Shown: positions 13,001-26,300 of the stretch, piece by piece | How the letters are laid out: each line of letters opens with the position of its first letter | Position numbering within the stretch: the stretch's first letter is position 1 | Assembly (NCBI GenBank): GCA_030063045.1 | Contig: JAQSEB010000015.1 | Coordinates: 1,054,001 to 1,118,000, forward strand | Source of the DNA: Pratylenchus scribneri | Taxonomy: Eukaryota > Nematoda > Chromadorea > Rhabditida > Pratylenchidae | DNA: 64,000 nucleotides | Direction: 5' to 3' | Translations under genes and position numbers: made by a program | The notes under the pieces: generated by a model | Databases searched by the model: none | Told to the model about the DNA's origin: nothing | What the model saw: only the letters and a program-made list of their open reading frames with translations

Positions 13001-16000
13001 CTCTGCTCAATTGCATGTGAGAACTTTAGGAAGTCAACTTTTCCCTCGTCGCCTAAATTATTTTATGGATTCATATAATGATGCAACGAAAGAGCCCTTT
13101 ACTTATTTGCTTATAAATATGCATCCTAATGCTCCAGAAAGCCTTAGATTATCTACAAATATTTTTCCTAATGAAATTATTACAATTTACTTACCTGTGG
13201 AGTAAAAGTATATAAATACAGTTGAAAATATTTTAAATATAAAATGTATGAATTCAGTCCTTATATTAAAGAAAACGTAGAATTTCTTCAGAAGCTTGCT
13301 TCTACAAAATCCGATAAAAAGAAAAACACTTTACTTTTAAACGCTAGTGCAGAACAAATTTTAGCAATTGTAGAAATTTGTGCAAATATTCTTAAATTTA
13401 ATTTCGCTCTAACCAAACCTCAAAAAAGAAAACTAGCCCGTTACGCAGATTTTTACAGATCAATTGCTCGTTCAAAAACTGAAAAAGGCGCCAGAATTCG
13501 AATACAACAAGGTAGTGGCATTGCATTAGGTGCTATATTAGTCCCTGTTTTAGCCGAACTCGCAGCTCATTTAGTACAAAAAATTGTAAATTAAAATGAA
13601 ACATGCAAAGAAAATGATTATGATTCCCGAAGTGGAATATTTAGCTTTATTGTCTATGATGAGAGGTGATGATCCTCTGAGAAAAGAAAAGGCTTTAATC
13701 GATGCAAAGATACATCAAAATTTTTCAAATAAAAATATATCCGAAGATATCAAGGCTAAGAAGTATGAGTGGCTCTTAAAACAAAAAAGAAAATTACGAG
13801 AATTGATAGAAGGAAAACCACAAAAAGTCATTATTGAAAATTTACCTCCACCTCCAAATATACCTCCATATATGGGACTTAATCAGGAACAGCAAAATAA
13901 AATTGAAATCCAAGAGGAAACTCCAAGAAGAAGAGGGAAAACTCGTCGGAATTTAAATGAAATTATTAATACAAGCCAGAGTGTATCTCATGAGAGTGAA
14001 TCTATTTCAGATGATTCGGAAATCTATTCATCCGAATATGACACGCCAAAACAAACAGCTAAAAGTCAAACAAATACCCCCTCACCTACAGCAACTGCAT
14101 CTGCATATACAAAACCGCTCTCACCAATTACGCCTAGGATTTTTACAAAATTAATGAATTATGTGGGGAAAAATAAAGAAAATTTGGGAATAAATAGCGA
14201 TGGAAGTATCTTAACAAATTTTAACAAGTCAGTGAGAGGAAGTAATTATGTTGATGCCCTAAAATATATGTCAGGTCAGCTGAATACACCACCGAAGGGT
14301 TATACTTTTCTAAAAGGGAAGCTTTCAAAAGATCCCGAATTTATAAGAATCTTTGGTCAAATAGGTAGAGGAAAGAAAAATAAAAAATTAGTAGTGGTCA
14401 AATTAAATCCTATAAAAACTCCTGGACTTAAACGAAATAAAATTATTCCATTTAAACCGAAATTATGGGCAAGACTCTAAAAGAAAATATTCTCAAAGAT
14501 ATTTATTATAATTTAAATTCTCCTGCTAGTTATGCGGGAATAAATAAAATTCTAGTTGAAGCCAAAAAGAAAAATAAAAACATTTCCATAAAAGATGTAA
14601 AAGATTTTCTCTCGAAAGAAAGAACATATACATTATTTAAGCCACGAAGAATTAGATTCAAAAGACTGAGAACTATTCCAACAGGATTGAATACCGATTG
14701 GCAATGTGATCTATGTATATTTGATAGTATTAAAAAAGAAAATGATAATAATGCATATTTACTAGTTTGCATTGATGTATTAAGTCGGAAAATCTATGTT
14801 GCTCCTGCTAGAACCAAAAAAAGTGAAGACATGATTAAGTCTTTTGATATAATATTTGATAAATCAAAAATATTACCGAATAAACTTTACAGTGATGCTG
14901 GGGTCGAATTCCAAGCCAAAAAAATGTTAAATTATTTTAAGGAAAAAGATATTATAAAGCATGTAATGTATACGCCAAATTTACATGCAGGAGTAGTTGA
15001 GAGGGCAAATAGGACGATTAAAGGAAGATTATACAAATATTTTAGTGAGAAGAATACGACAAGATGGATTGAAATAATTGATAAAATTGTCAATGGAATA
15101 AATAATAGTATAAACCGGACGATAGGAATGAAGCCGAATTCTGTAAATTATGAAAACGCGCATGAGCTATTAGAGCGAGTATATAAATCAAACAGGGATG
15201 AAAATGCTAATCCAAAGTTTAAAATTGGCGATATTGTAAGAATATCAAAAGAAAAAACTAAATTTGATAAAGGATATTTGCCAAATTTCACTGACGAATT
15301 ATTTAAGATCGTAAAAGTGAGTCTAACCGATCCTCCTTCATATAGAATTGCCGATCTGGAAGATAATAAAATTGAAAGTGTATTTTATGAACAAGAATTA
15401 GTATTTACCACAAAAGATACAACCTATAGAATAGCCGAAGTCATAAAAACACGTAAAAGAAAGGGTATAAAAGAACTATTTGTAAGGTGGGTAGGATACT
15501 CCGAAAAACATAATTCTTGGATAAAAGAATCCGATTTAGTAAATTAAGATGGATAATTTTTATACCGTTTTACCCTCAAATACTGCTATTGAAGGTAATA
15601 AAACTTCAAATTATACAATTAGGTTGCCTGAACCATTAAATTTAGATTCAAATTGGTCTGTCGCTCTCTCTTCAATAATTTATCCTATATCATTTACATC
15701 GCTAGGAACTCAAGAAGACCAATTTATTACGATAAATAATGAAGTAGGAGATGATGAAAAAATTCCAATTCCTGCGATGAATTTTCTTTCTATTTCAAAT
15801 TTGGAAAAGGGTATAAATGATGCAATAATGGCATATGAAAAAGATTCTAAACCTAGGTTTACTCGGTCAATTTTGGAAAATGAGGGTGAATTAAAAACAC
15901 CGGAAAGAATACAAGAAACGCCTGAAATAATTGCAGCTGTTCAAGAATTTCAAAGACGGAAAGCAGGAGAAGGAAATGTTACGCAAGAGAATACAAATCA

Positions 16001-19000
16001 GTCTAATGATTTAGCTCAAGCAGCTATTAATTTAGAAGAACAAAAGAAATTATTAGCGGCACAGAGGGCAATAGAAAAAGCATATAATCAATGCGTAGCT
16101 CTGGCATCGCAAGTCGAAACTTGGGCCCAATTAGCAAGAGCAAAAAGACAAAAAAGTGAAAGGCTCAGAAGGAAATTTCCAGATGTTGGGCAAGAATTGT
16201 ATAATGATCTATTGTCAATAGCTAATACCATTCAAGACAAGGCTGTCCTAATAGCAGAAGAAGCCAAAATTTCTGCCAATGCTAAAAATAAAGTCATAGA
16301 ATTTAAAGAAAGCAAAAATATCAGAGAAGCAAGGAAAGTTGCAGACATTGCCAAAAAAGCCGAGCAAAATGCTAGAAAATTAGGTAATGAAGCAGGAAGA
16401 TTATTTGCCGGTACGCCAGAAAGAAATTTCCAAGATGGAGTAGAGCAAATAACGAATAAGATTGAATTTCTTATCAATTCAGTTACGGGGCAGTCGGATA
16501 ATGATCAAAGTGAATCAACAGTGATAGAACAACCTATGCCAGTTCCTCAATATCCGCCAGATCATCCAAAAATACAAAATCAGGGGAAAATTGAAGGGCA
16601 AGCAGAGACTTATAAAAATAATGAAAGTGATGGACAGATACAGAATACTAATAATGAAGATAAAGGGCAGATACAGACTACAAATGAATTAAAAACTCTA
16701 GCGAGAATAGAGGAGAGTCCAGAAATTATTGCGGCAGTCGAAGAATTCAAGAAAAGAAAAGAAGAAGAAAGTAAAAGAAAAGAAGGGAACAACGTATCTA
16801 CTCAGCCTAAAACTCCCGTCACATCTCAGCAACCTGCTACAGTTATATCTCAAGATGCTTCTAGTACTGCGATTGGGATCTTTCAAAAAATTGAAGAGCC
16901 AAAAGAAATAATTGACAAAGTTAATAAATTTAAGGAAAGGAAGGAACAAGAGAAAAGTTCAATTCATTTGCCTGTTGCTCCTTTATTTCCTCCAAAATCT
17001 AAGGTGGATGTACCAATACCACAATTACCCGTTATTGAATCAAGTGATGAAGAATATGAATGGCTAAAGCCAAAAACAACGGTTATTAAAGAAGAAAAGA
17101 AAATAGAAAAAAGTAGCCAAAATAATTGGGTTATAAGCCAAAGTGCAGAAGAAATTGAATTATTTCCACAAAAAAAGATTACTGAAAATGTTAATAAAAA
17201 GCCAGAGCCAATAAGAATAAAAGGCTTTTTCATACCAGATGAGACCGAGAATGAAGAAGATTTATCATCATTACCAGAATTACCAAAGCCACAAGCCTTG
17301 GTAAGTAGTACCAGTCATTTAGATGAATCGGGAAGAGAATTAAATATACCTGAACAAGTCCATCGCAGCTTGATGAATAGGCTTAAAAAGATTGGAAAAA
17401 TGGCTAAAATTCCATCTGATTCGACACAAAAAGTCCAATTCAGATATGATAGTGTCTATCAAAAATTTACTGTTTTAATGCAAAAAAATATTAAATCAAT
17501 ACAGATTTCTAAACAACTTGCATATATCCTGGGTTTCCGGATGAATGTAAACATAGTAGGTGGAGATACAGCAGAATATATGCCAGACCTGTCTGGAGGG
17601 GTAAAACAATTATATATCTATGCACCAAAACTCATTGAAAATACAATGGTCGGAGATGAATTAGTCCCTTTATTGCGAGTAGTTAATGTTCAAGGAAAAC
17701 CTGGTGAGATAGTAGAGTCTATATATAGCGCTGAATTTCATCATAGATTACAATCCAAACGAATTACTGAAATCAGTATCGAAGTTAGAACATCTTCAGG
17801 CGAATTAGTCAACTTTCACTGGGGAAATATAATTATAACATTACATTGGAAACGTTCATTTTTCTAAATGACTCACGTATACATAGACCCAGATAAACTT
17901 GATTGGAGTGGATTTCTCTCATCACAGGAGGGAACGGGTAAATATTTTGTAGGTACTAAATACCAAAGAGGTTTTGGAGTATTCACGAATGCTATTTTAC
18001 CTGGTATTGCCAGATTCTTGATGCCAATCGCCAAGAATATTGCAAGTACAGCGGGTCAAGAAGGGATAGCTGCCGGAACAAAAATTTTGGGGGATATTTC
18101 TCAAGGAAAGGATATAAAAGAATCGTTAGCAGAACATTCTAAACAAAGTTTACAAAATATAGCAACAAAATTACAGCAGTGTGGCAAAGGTAAAAGCAAA
18201 AATCGCCGGACTATAAAAAGCCTACCAGTTAACAAAAAACGAAAATATATTGATCAGTTGTCCTTTCCTTGAAAAAAGTATAAATAGTTTAGAAAATAAA
18301 TAAATTCATACAATCATTATGACAACTCTCAAAAAAATTGATCGATTAAGCAGTGAAGGAATTGAAAATTCCTTAGCTATATTCGAATTACCTCCGACAA
18401 ATGTGGCGATAAATAAGACAAGCACGAGAGAATTACTCCCACTTGCCGCCTTAAATGACTCTGGACCTTATACCTTTAGACTTTTTGCGGACAATCAATT
18501 TCCAGATCTTTCCCGTACTTGGCTCTATCTAGCTACAAGAATTGAGAAAAAGGTTGGCGAAAATTGGGTCCCAATAGGTAACACCTGAAATACCGGCGGT
18601 ACCGGCTATACCTGCTCAAGGGAATCAACCAGCAGTTCCTGCTGTTCCAGCGGTTCCAGCTAACGAAGATGATAAGCATGTTGGAGTTATTCAAAATTTT
18701 GGACAATCATTTATCCGACAAATGACTATAAATATTTCAAATGTTGAAGTGTTCAATAGCGGAATTCATTATGCCTACCGTTCATATATTTTACACGAAC
18801 TTGGACTATCTCATGAAACCAGAAGAGCCTTACACGAAGCCGGCTGCTATTATCCGGATGATATTGACCAAAATAAAGAAACAAATAAAGGATTTGTGGC
18901 AAGGGCGGCTAGATTTGCTAATGGTCAGACTTGTGAGACATTAGTTAGATTAAATTTTGATCTAGGAAATCAAGAGCTATTAATGCTTTCAAATTCTGAT

Positions 19001-20285
19001 ATTATAATAAACATACATAGGAATAGTGATGATTTCTTACTTTTATGCCCATATTATAAAAAAGAAGTTAACGGGGCGGAGCAAATAGTATCGGCTGCAA
19101 ATCATGCAAATTATCGCCTTAAAGTTATGGATATGAAATTGTATGTAAAAACTGTGGAGGTTACCCAATCATTAAATAATGCAATTAGTCGACATTTGGA
19201 GACAAATATGGCTAAATATCCGATAAGAAGAATCGAAATGAGAAGCTTGTATGTCGGTAAAGGAAGAACAGATCTTGCATGGAATTGCTTCACAAGTATT
19301 GTACCTAGACGTTTAATCATTGGATTTGTCTCGAACGATGCTTACAGTGGAAGAAAATCACTTTCTCCTTTCAAATTTGAACATGCTAATGTAAGAAGTA
19401 TTTGCGCGGAAGCCAATGGGAATACATACCCTAATGTTGCATATAATTTAGATTTTAGTGATAATAAATTTATTAGAGCCTTCACCGATTTGTATTCCGG
19501 ATTAGGGATGGATAATATCGATCGAACCATCTCAATTGGTATGCCCAAGTTCATGACTAGTCACTGCTTCTTTGTAATCCCAATGACTTCAACCTTAGAG
19601 GATTCACCTGGCTTCGAAACAATTAAAAATTCAACCACTACGATCAAGGTACAATTTAACGAGCCCGTAAAGGATGAAGGATATGAAATGATAGTTATGG
19701 GCGAGTTTGATGGTATTATTTCGGTTGACAAAGATCGAATCATAACATCTGATGGCCAGGTATAAAAAGAATATTAAATAATAATTAATCAGATAAAGAT
19801 GAATTCGTTTCAAATTGATTCAATTCTTAAAAGGAATTGTCATACCAAAAAATATTTTAAAGGAGTCTATTCCTCGAATAATATACCTTTATTGGCGAAG
19901 TATCCCCATTGTTTCATTGCCAACACAGATAAAAAGGGAACAAGAGGTGAACATTGGGTAGCCTTTTTTGTAAATAATGAAAAAAATATTGAATATTTTG
20001 ACTCATATGCCGAAAAGCCAAATGAAGATATAACTAAATATTTATCAAATTATTTAGAAGTAAAAATGAATAATCATATAATTCAGTCCCCTTTTTCAGA
20101 TAGTTGTGGGCATTTTTGTATTTATTTTATCTTTAATAAAAGTATAGGATTAGGTTTTAAGGAAATAATTAAAAATTTATTAAATTCAAAAAATACAATT
20201 GATTTAATGTTAAAATTCTTTGTTAGTTTATTGATAAAATAATATTATTTTTTTGTCCATTTAATTAGTCCCAGTCCCCTTTCCC

Positions 20286-20320
<35 letters not shown>

Positions 20321-23300
20321 GCGGAGAGAGGCCAGGCCAGCCGGGGAGGGGGGGGCGGAGCCCAAGTCGGGGGAGGGCCGGAGGCCAGGCCAACCAGGGA
20401 GGGGGGAGGGGCGGAGCCCAAGCCGGATGAGGGCCGGAGGCCAGGCCAGCCGGGGAGGGGGGCGCAGCCCAAGCCGGGGGGGGGGGGGGGGGGCCAGGCC
20501 AGCCAGCCAGGGGCCTCTTCAAATAAATGTCATTGCCATTTGCCAGAAATGGCAAATGGGAAACCATTTGCCATTTGCCATGTTCAAATAAAATTCTGGC
20601 GAAATGGCAGATTTCTTTTCAAATAAACCCATTTGCCAGATGCCATTATGGCAAATGGGAAATGGGAAGCCAGATGCCATTTGCCAGAAATGGCTACTTA
20701 TTTTGCCAGAAACCATAGATCTTATTCAAATAAAAACCATTTCCCATGAAATGGCTGCCATTTGCCAGAGTCATTTGCCATCACAAAAAGGCGATGGCAA
20801 AAATTATTTTCTCGAGAATTGGATGTCAAATCGAGATTTCACCTAGTACTCGGGGGTATTTGGGCATGAAAAAAATTATGGTTAAGTCAGATTTTAAAAA
20901 TTCCGAAAATTTACCCATTTTCAGCCTATAGTTTTTCATTTAAAATCTTAGTGTTTTTTCATTTCTTTTAGATTTTTCCACGACATTTTATTTTTTACAT
21001 CAATTATTCTATTCATTTATTAAGATATGGACTCTGATTCAACTGATTCTGAATTTTTTGAGGACGAAATTATTGAAAGAAATCATTACATGTTTCGAGA
21101 AAGAATGGACTGGGCAATTTTTTCACCTGCAATTTTTAAAGAAAATTTTCGCTGTTCCCCTGCAATGGCCGAACTACTTTTGCAGCTAATTGGTGCAGAT
21201 ATTCAGCCAAAATTCTACAGAAATCATGCATTAAGGTTTATTAAAAATTTTGCAAATTTAATAAAATTTTGAAGGCCAAAAGAGCGCCTATTAATTGCAT
21301 TGAGATTCCTTGCCGACAATGATGATATGCATGCAGTTGCAGCTTCAGAGCGTAAATAAATTACTTTTAAATAATTTGATAACAACAAAATTACAGATGT
21401 CTCGCGTACTTCAGTTTTCAATATGATTAAAATTGTTATCAGTGCAATTATTCGACGACTTGGATTTTTAATCGATTGGCCTGCAGATGCAGAGTGCAGA
21501 AGAAATATTGCGCAACAATTTTTTCATATGAGTGTTCCGGGTGTGCCAAATGTCTGCGGTGCTCTCGATGGTACCTTAGTGCCAATTGTTGCTCCTTCAG
21601 TGGATGAAATGCAGTATATTGATCGGCATCAAGGTCATTCGATCAATGTAATGGCAGTTGCAGGTTTATAAATTAAAATTAACAAAGAAAATTTAATTTT
21701 TATAGGGCCGGACATGTATTTTTATAGCTTCAGCTGCAGGTGGCCCGGGGGATTACACGATGCGCGTGTTCTAAGAAACAGCGGACTTTTTGCAAAATTT
21801 CAGGTTATTCAATAAAATTAATTAAATAATTTTCATTATAAATTAGAATGGATGGAGGCCATTTCAAAATGCAGTGATATTAGCGGATAGTGCATACCCA
21901 AGAAATGATTGGATTGTACCCATGCAGCGAATAGTTCAGCCGCAGTTTGCAGCATTGTTCAATGCTCATCAAAAAACGAGAAGAATTGTGGAAAATGCTT
22001 TCGGATTATTAAAAGCCAGATTTCAATGTTGCCAGCGAAAATTTAAGTTCAAAAATCCAGCAAAATCTGCAGTTGTAATAAAATGCTGTGCAATTCTCCA
22101 CAATTTTTTTATATTAAATTCCGATCAATGGGATTTTCAAGCAATTCCAATTGCAGAAGAAGATTTTGATGCTGCAGACTTAGATGATTTGGCAAATGCA
22201 GGAAATGATGAAGGGCTCCAAAGAATTACTATTCTAAATCATTTATTTCAACAACTAAACAATTTATAAATATCAATAAAATAAAGATGATTCAATATTT
22301 TTCAATCGATTTAATTCCATTATTTAACATTCCTTTCATATTCCTTTAAGAAATCATTCAGTTCATTATTCTGCAATTCAGTCTGCGTTCCTCGATTAAT
22401 TTTCGGTGTATTCTGCATTTTGATCTGCAAATGAAGTAATTCAGTACGTGCTGCAGATTCTAAGCGCTGTTGGTCTGCGAGTTGTTTCTAATAACAAAAA
22501 TTTTAAAAAAATTTTCCTATTAAAACCTGCGACTTCAAATAAGCAAGTTTGGTAGTTTTCATTTCCATTTCGAGTGAAGTGTCGGCCAATTTTGCTGCAG
22601 CAGCTGCAGTTGAAGATTTCAAATTGCGTTGATATTGCGTTGTGGGAGTTTGGCTGGGATTTTTGGAATCAACCACCACTATCTCGTTCATATTGTCTGC
22701 AATTCTAATTTGGCCTAAATTCTTATTATTTTTCGCATATTAAAAAAATTAACCTCCATCCATTCCTCGCTTCTGCAATATATTTTCAAATTGCATCAAT
22801 GGTGTTCGATTTTCACTTGTTGCTGAACTCGAACCTGCAGCTGCATTTGAAATTGCAATTCCATTTGAATCTTCATCGGACGAATAAACAATGTCCTTTT
22901 CCAATTTCATTTTCTTGCAGTTATTTCCTTAAAATTAATTGCAATGTTAATTGATTAAAATATAAAAAAACCTTGTTCAAATTCAGTTGATTTTTGTTCT
23001 GAATCTGCAACTGGAAGCCCAATTATTGCTGCAGATTCTGGGCCCACAATATCCAATATTAATTTGTCCACCTTTAAGAAATTTTACAAAGTAAAAAAGC
23101 CTAGAAACCTCAGTCAAAATCACTCTCCCATGCCCAGTGCTATTCATATTGTCGCGTTTCTCCAATGTTCGTCTTTTCATATCCGAATATTTAGCTGCAA
23201 GATCTTTTGCAGTTTTGGCTGCAAATTCTACTGCGCCTGCATTTGTGAGTTGTTGTCTGATATTTTCCCAAATTTTGGTCTTTGCTTCTTGAGTAATTTT

Positions 23301-26300
23301 TGTTGAATGTTTGCCAAATAATATGTCTTTATTTTCGAAAATTTTTTGGCAGAAAAATTCGTTAAATTCTCTTTTTTTACTAGATTTCATTGATCTATTC
23401 TTTATCTAAATGTGTAAATTTGATAAATATGATGAATGATGATGAAAAATAAAACTAATAATGAAAATGGCATCTGGCAAATGGGAAATGGCAACCCATA
23501 TGGGTTTTAGAAAACCATTTTTTTATTTGAACAGATGGGAATGGCATCTGGCAACCCATAAGTAGAAAATATGGTTTCTGGCAAATGAAAAGCCATTTGC
23601 CATTTCTGGCAAATGGCTGCCATTTTTCTTTATTTGAATAAAAATTTGCCATTTCTGGCAAATGGCATCTGGTTTCTGGCAAATGGCATTTATTTGAAGA
23701 GGCCCCAGGATGGAGGGAGCCGGAGGCATGGCTGATTTTATTATTCTTTTCCTTCAGCATTTTCCTTCGGATTCGCAATATCAATAAACGAATGTTATTC
23801 CTTCGCCAATTATTTTCAAATTCTTGTAACCAATTTTGTCGCATAATAACCCGACGGTCATGTTCCAAAATAGCTTCATCCCATCTAAATGTATATTTAA
23901 TTTTATCACATATTAGTGTAATCTTACTCAGTTTTGTCGGTGGTTTTTTTATTTACTATATCCATCGCATCTATATAAAAGAGCGAAAAGCATTCGTTGA
24001 TCACAACGGATTGGTATTACAGGTACCAAAAGATTTTTTGGTGGCAAAATCTTGACTTTAAGCAGTCCCTTATGAGGTATATCCTCTGGCGAAGTCCATA
24101 AAACATCTTCATTTTTTGGTATTATAATTTCCGGGGTTCCGATTGGATAACTTTAAATATAATTATGATTAAATTTTTAATATGTTTAATACCTTGTAGC
24201 ATAAAAAGGGTACAAACTAATTATATCAAACATTGATATTTTTGTATTTTCATCAGCTTTTTTATAAAGAGAAAGAGGTCTAAATATAATCCGATAAATT
24301 ATGTCAGTGAATATTAATTTCTTACCCTGTTCTTCCTCCAAAATATGCTTTTCTAGGATCTATTGGGCCCATTTCATTCCCAATATCTTCCATAAATTCT
24401 TTCATCTCCCTATCTTTTTTCATTTCATCTCGTACTTCGCATTCCCATTTTACATCAACTTTAATTTTTTTAGATATTTCTTTGATCCTCATCCATGTAT
24501 TTTCATTATTTTCTTTCATATTTTTTCCATTTAAACTCTCATCCCCTGGTTTATAGCATTTTAGGCATCCGTGGAAGTTACATCTAAAATAATGCAAATA
24601 AAAATAATAAATATCTTACCCCAAAAATTCTATGGCACGATTTTCTTTCTCAATATATCCATCTAATTTATATTTTCCTATGCGTTTTTCTCCACCATTT
24701 GCTGCAGTCATTATATCTAATTGATGCTTCTTTGAGATCCATTCAAAATATTGCAATGAAATTTCACTGGCACGGTCATGTCTCTCATAACCTCCTGAAT
24801 AATTTAATAAGAAAAATATTTTAAATTTTAATGCCTTCAGGAACAATGGCAATCAAATTTTCAAACAAGAATTTAGATTTAAATATATTCATTGAAATTC
24901 CAGCGATTGTAGCACTATTCTCGAATACGTCTATTCCTCCTGTTATTTGAAGTAATATTTTTCTCATTTCAATAATTGCTTCAAGCAGTATTTCGGTATC
25001 GTTTGATCCATATTCATGCAGTTTTTCCGGTAGATAAAAGGGCGTATTTTGATTTTCAAAATACCATTCAATAAATTCTTTCCTATCTGCTAAATTCATT
25101 CCATTTGGTAGATAATCATCCATTGGCGGTAATCGATCAAGTTTTTTATCATAATTTTCTTTTTTATTATATCTAAAAATTTAATTATTTTATTTATATT
25201 ATTGATAACATACAAATAAGGAAAATATAATTTATTCTCAGCTTTTAAATTAAATGTCCGTTTCAAATCCTTTAATTTGACATTCATAAGCAAATAAGAA
25301 TCACGAAATATTAATGAAGAAAATTCTTTTCCAGCTTGCACTGTGAATTCATAAATTTTACTGCCGGACATTAACAACTTTTTTGGAGCTATTTTTAATG
25401 TATAAAGACGTTGAAGTACAAAATGATGATCAAATTTTCCTTAAAAATTTTATTTTATTTAATTAATTATTATTACTTTACCTCCATAATGAGCATAGAC
25501 TAGTGTTTTATATTTTTGTGTATATCCTTTCAAAAGCCATTTAACGAATTCTTCCAAAGGGTCATTTTTATTCATATCATCCCATGTTTTTTGCCGTTCT
25601 GGCCCACATATTTCACAATTTACATTAAAGTTGTCAATACATAGTGTACATATTATTCTAAATAATTTTATTGTTTAAAGATAAACTATAGCTCTTACCT
25701 TGCCGAACAGAAATTTACATAATGTTCGAAAATACCGGCATAATTTTCATAATTTTGTGTAGTTTCTTTAATCAAAAATAAAGTTTGGAAAATTAATAAT
25801 TAAATCGTACCAAAATCATAAGCGATAATTCTATATGGTTTTGATGGCAATTTTTTTCGGGGCATCACATAACAAGAATTTTTGGGATTATGATATACTC
25901 CACTAAATAATTTTTGTTTAATTTCATAATAGTATTTACCATTTTCTGCAGAATTTTTCGCCGCAAACATGATGTTTATTTTTAACAGTCTGATATACTT
26001 TATAGCAGAGTTCGCATTTTTTATAAAGTTTGCACATTTTTTTAAAATGATGTTCATAGCATTTTCTATTATAGTAAATTCTCTTGCATTCTCCACATTT
26101 TGTTTCGAAGTCTGGATCATTTGAACAAGTAGAAAAATTACTCATATTTGAGCACATATAACAGCGTGCCACACAATCTTTAGTGTGGTATTCATCTCTA
26201 AAATAAATTGAATATATTATAAAGATTTAATTTGTTTACTTTTGATATGGACGTTCACATTCAATACAATATTTTTTATTTATTTTAAAAAAATTTCTGA

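Larger units (their letters stand above)
20511..23705. mobile_element. PIF/Harbinger transposon nested in the Polinton
   Basis: 3,195-bp DNA transposon. The termini are inverted copies beginning GGGCCTCTTCAAATAAATG; CAG flanks both ends (20508-20510 and 23706-23708), a 3-bp target duplication as expected for PIF/Harbinger. Both genes of an autonomous element are present: a spliced DDE transposase (plus strand) and a Myb/SANT-like partner (minus strand), converging near 22.3 kb. Subterminal regions of about 280 and 240 bp are full of ATTTGCCA/TGGCAAAT words. It sits between the protease gene and the truncated polymerase. Confidence 0.9.

Noticed and set aside
16232..17233. Minus-strand ORFs inside the minor-capsid-type gene
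   Set aside because: Shadows of the low-complexity Glu/Lys-rich coding strand.
20245..20591. Pro- and Gly-rich ORFs on both strands in the GC-rich patch
   Set aside because: GC-rich repeats open on both strands; no start context and no conservation signal. They cross the Harbinger boundary, which real Polinton genes would not.
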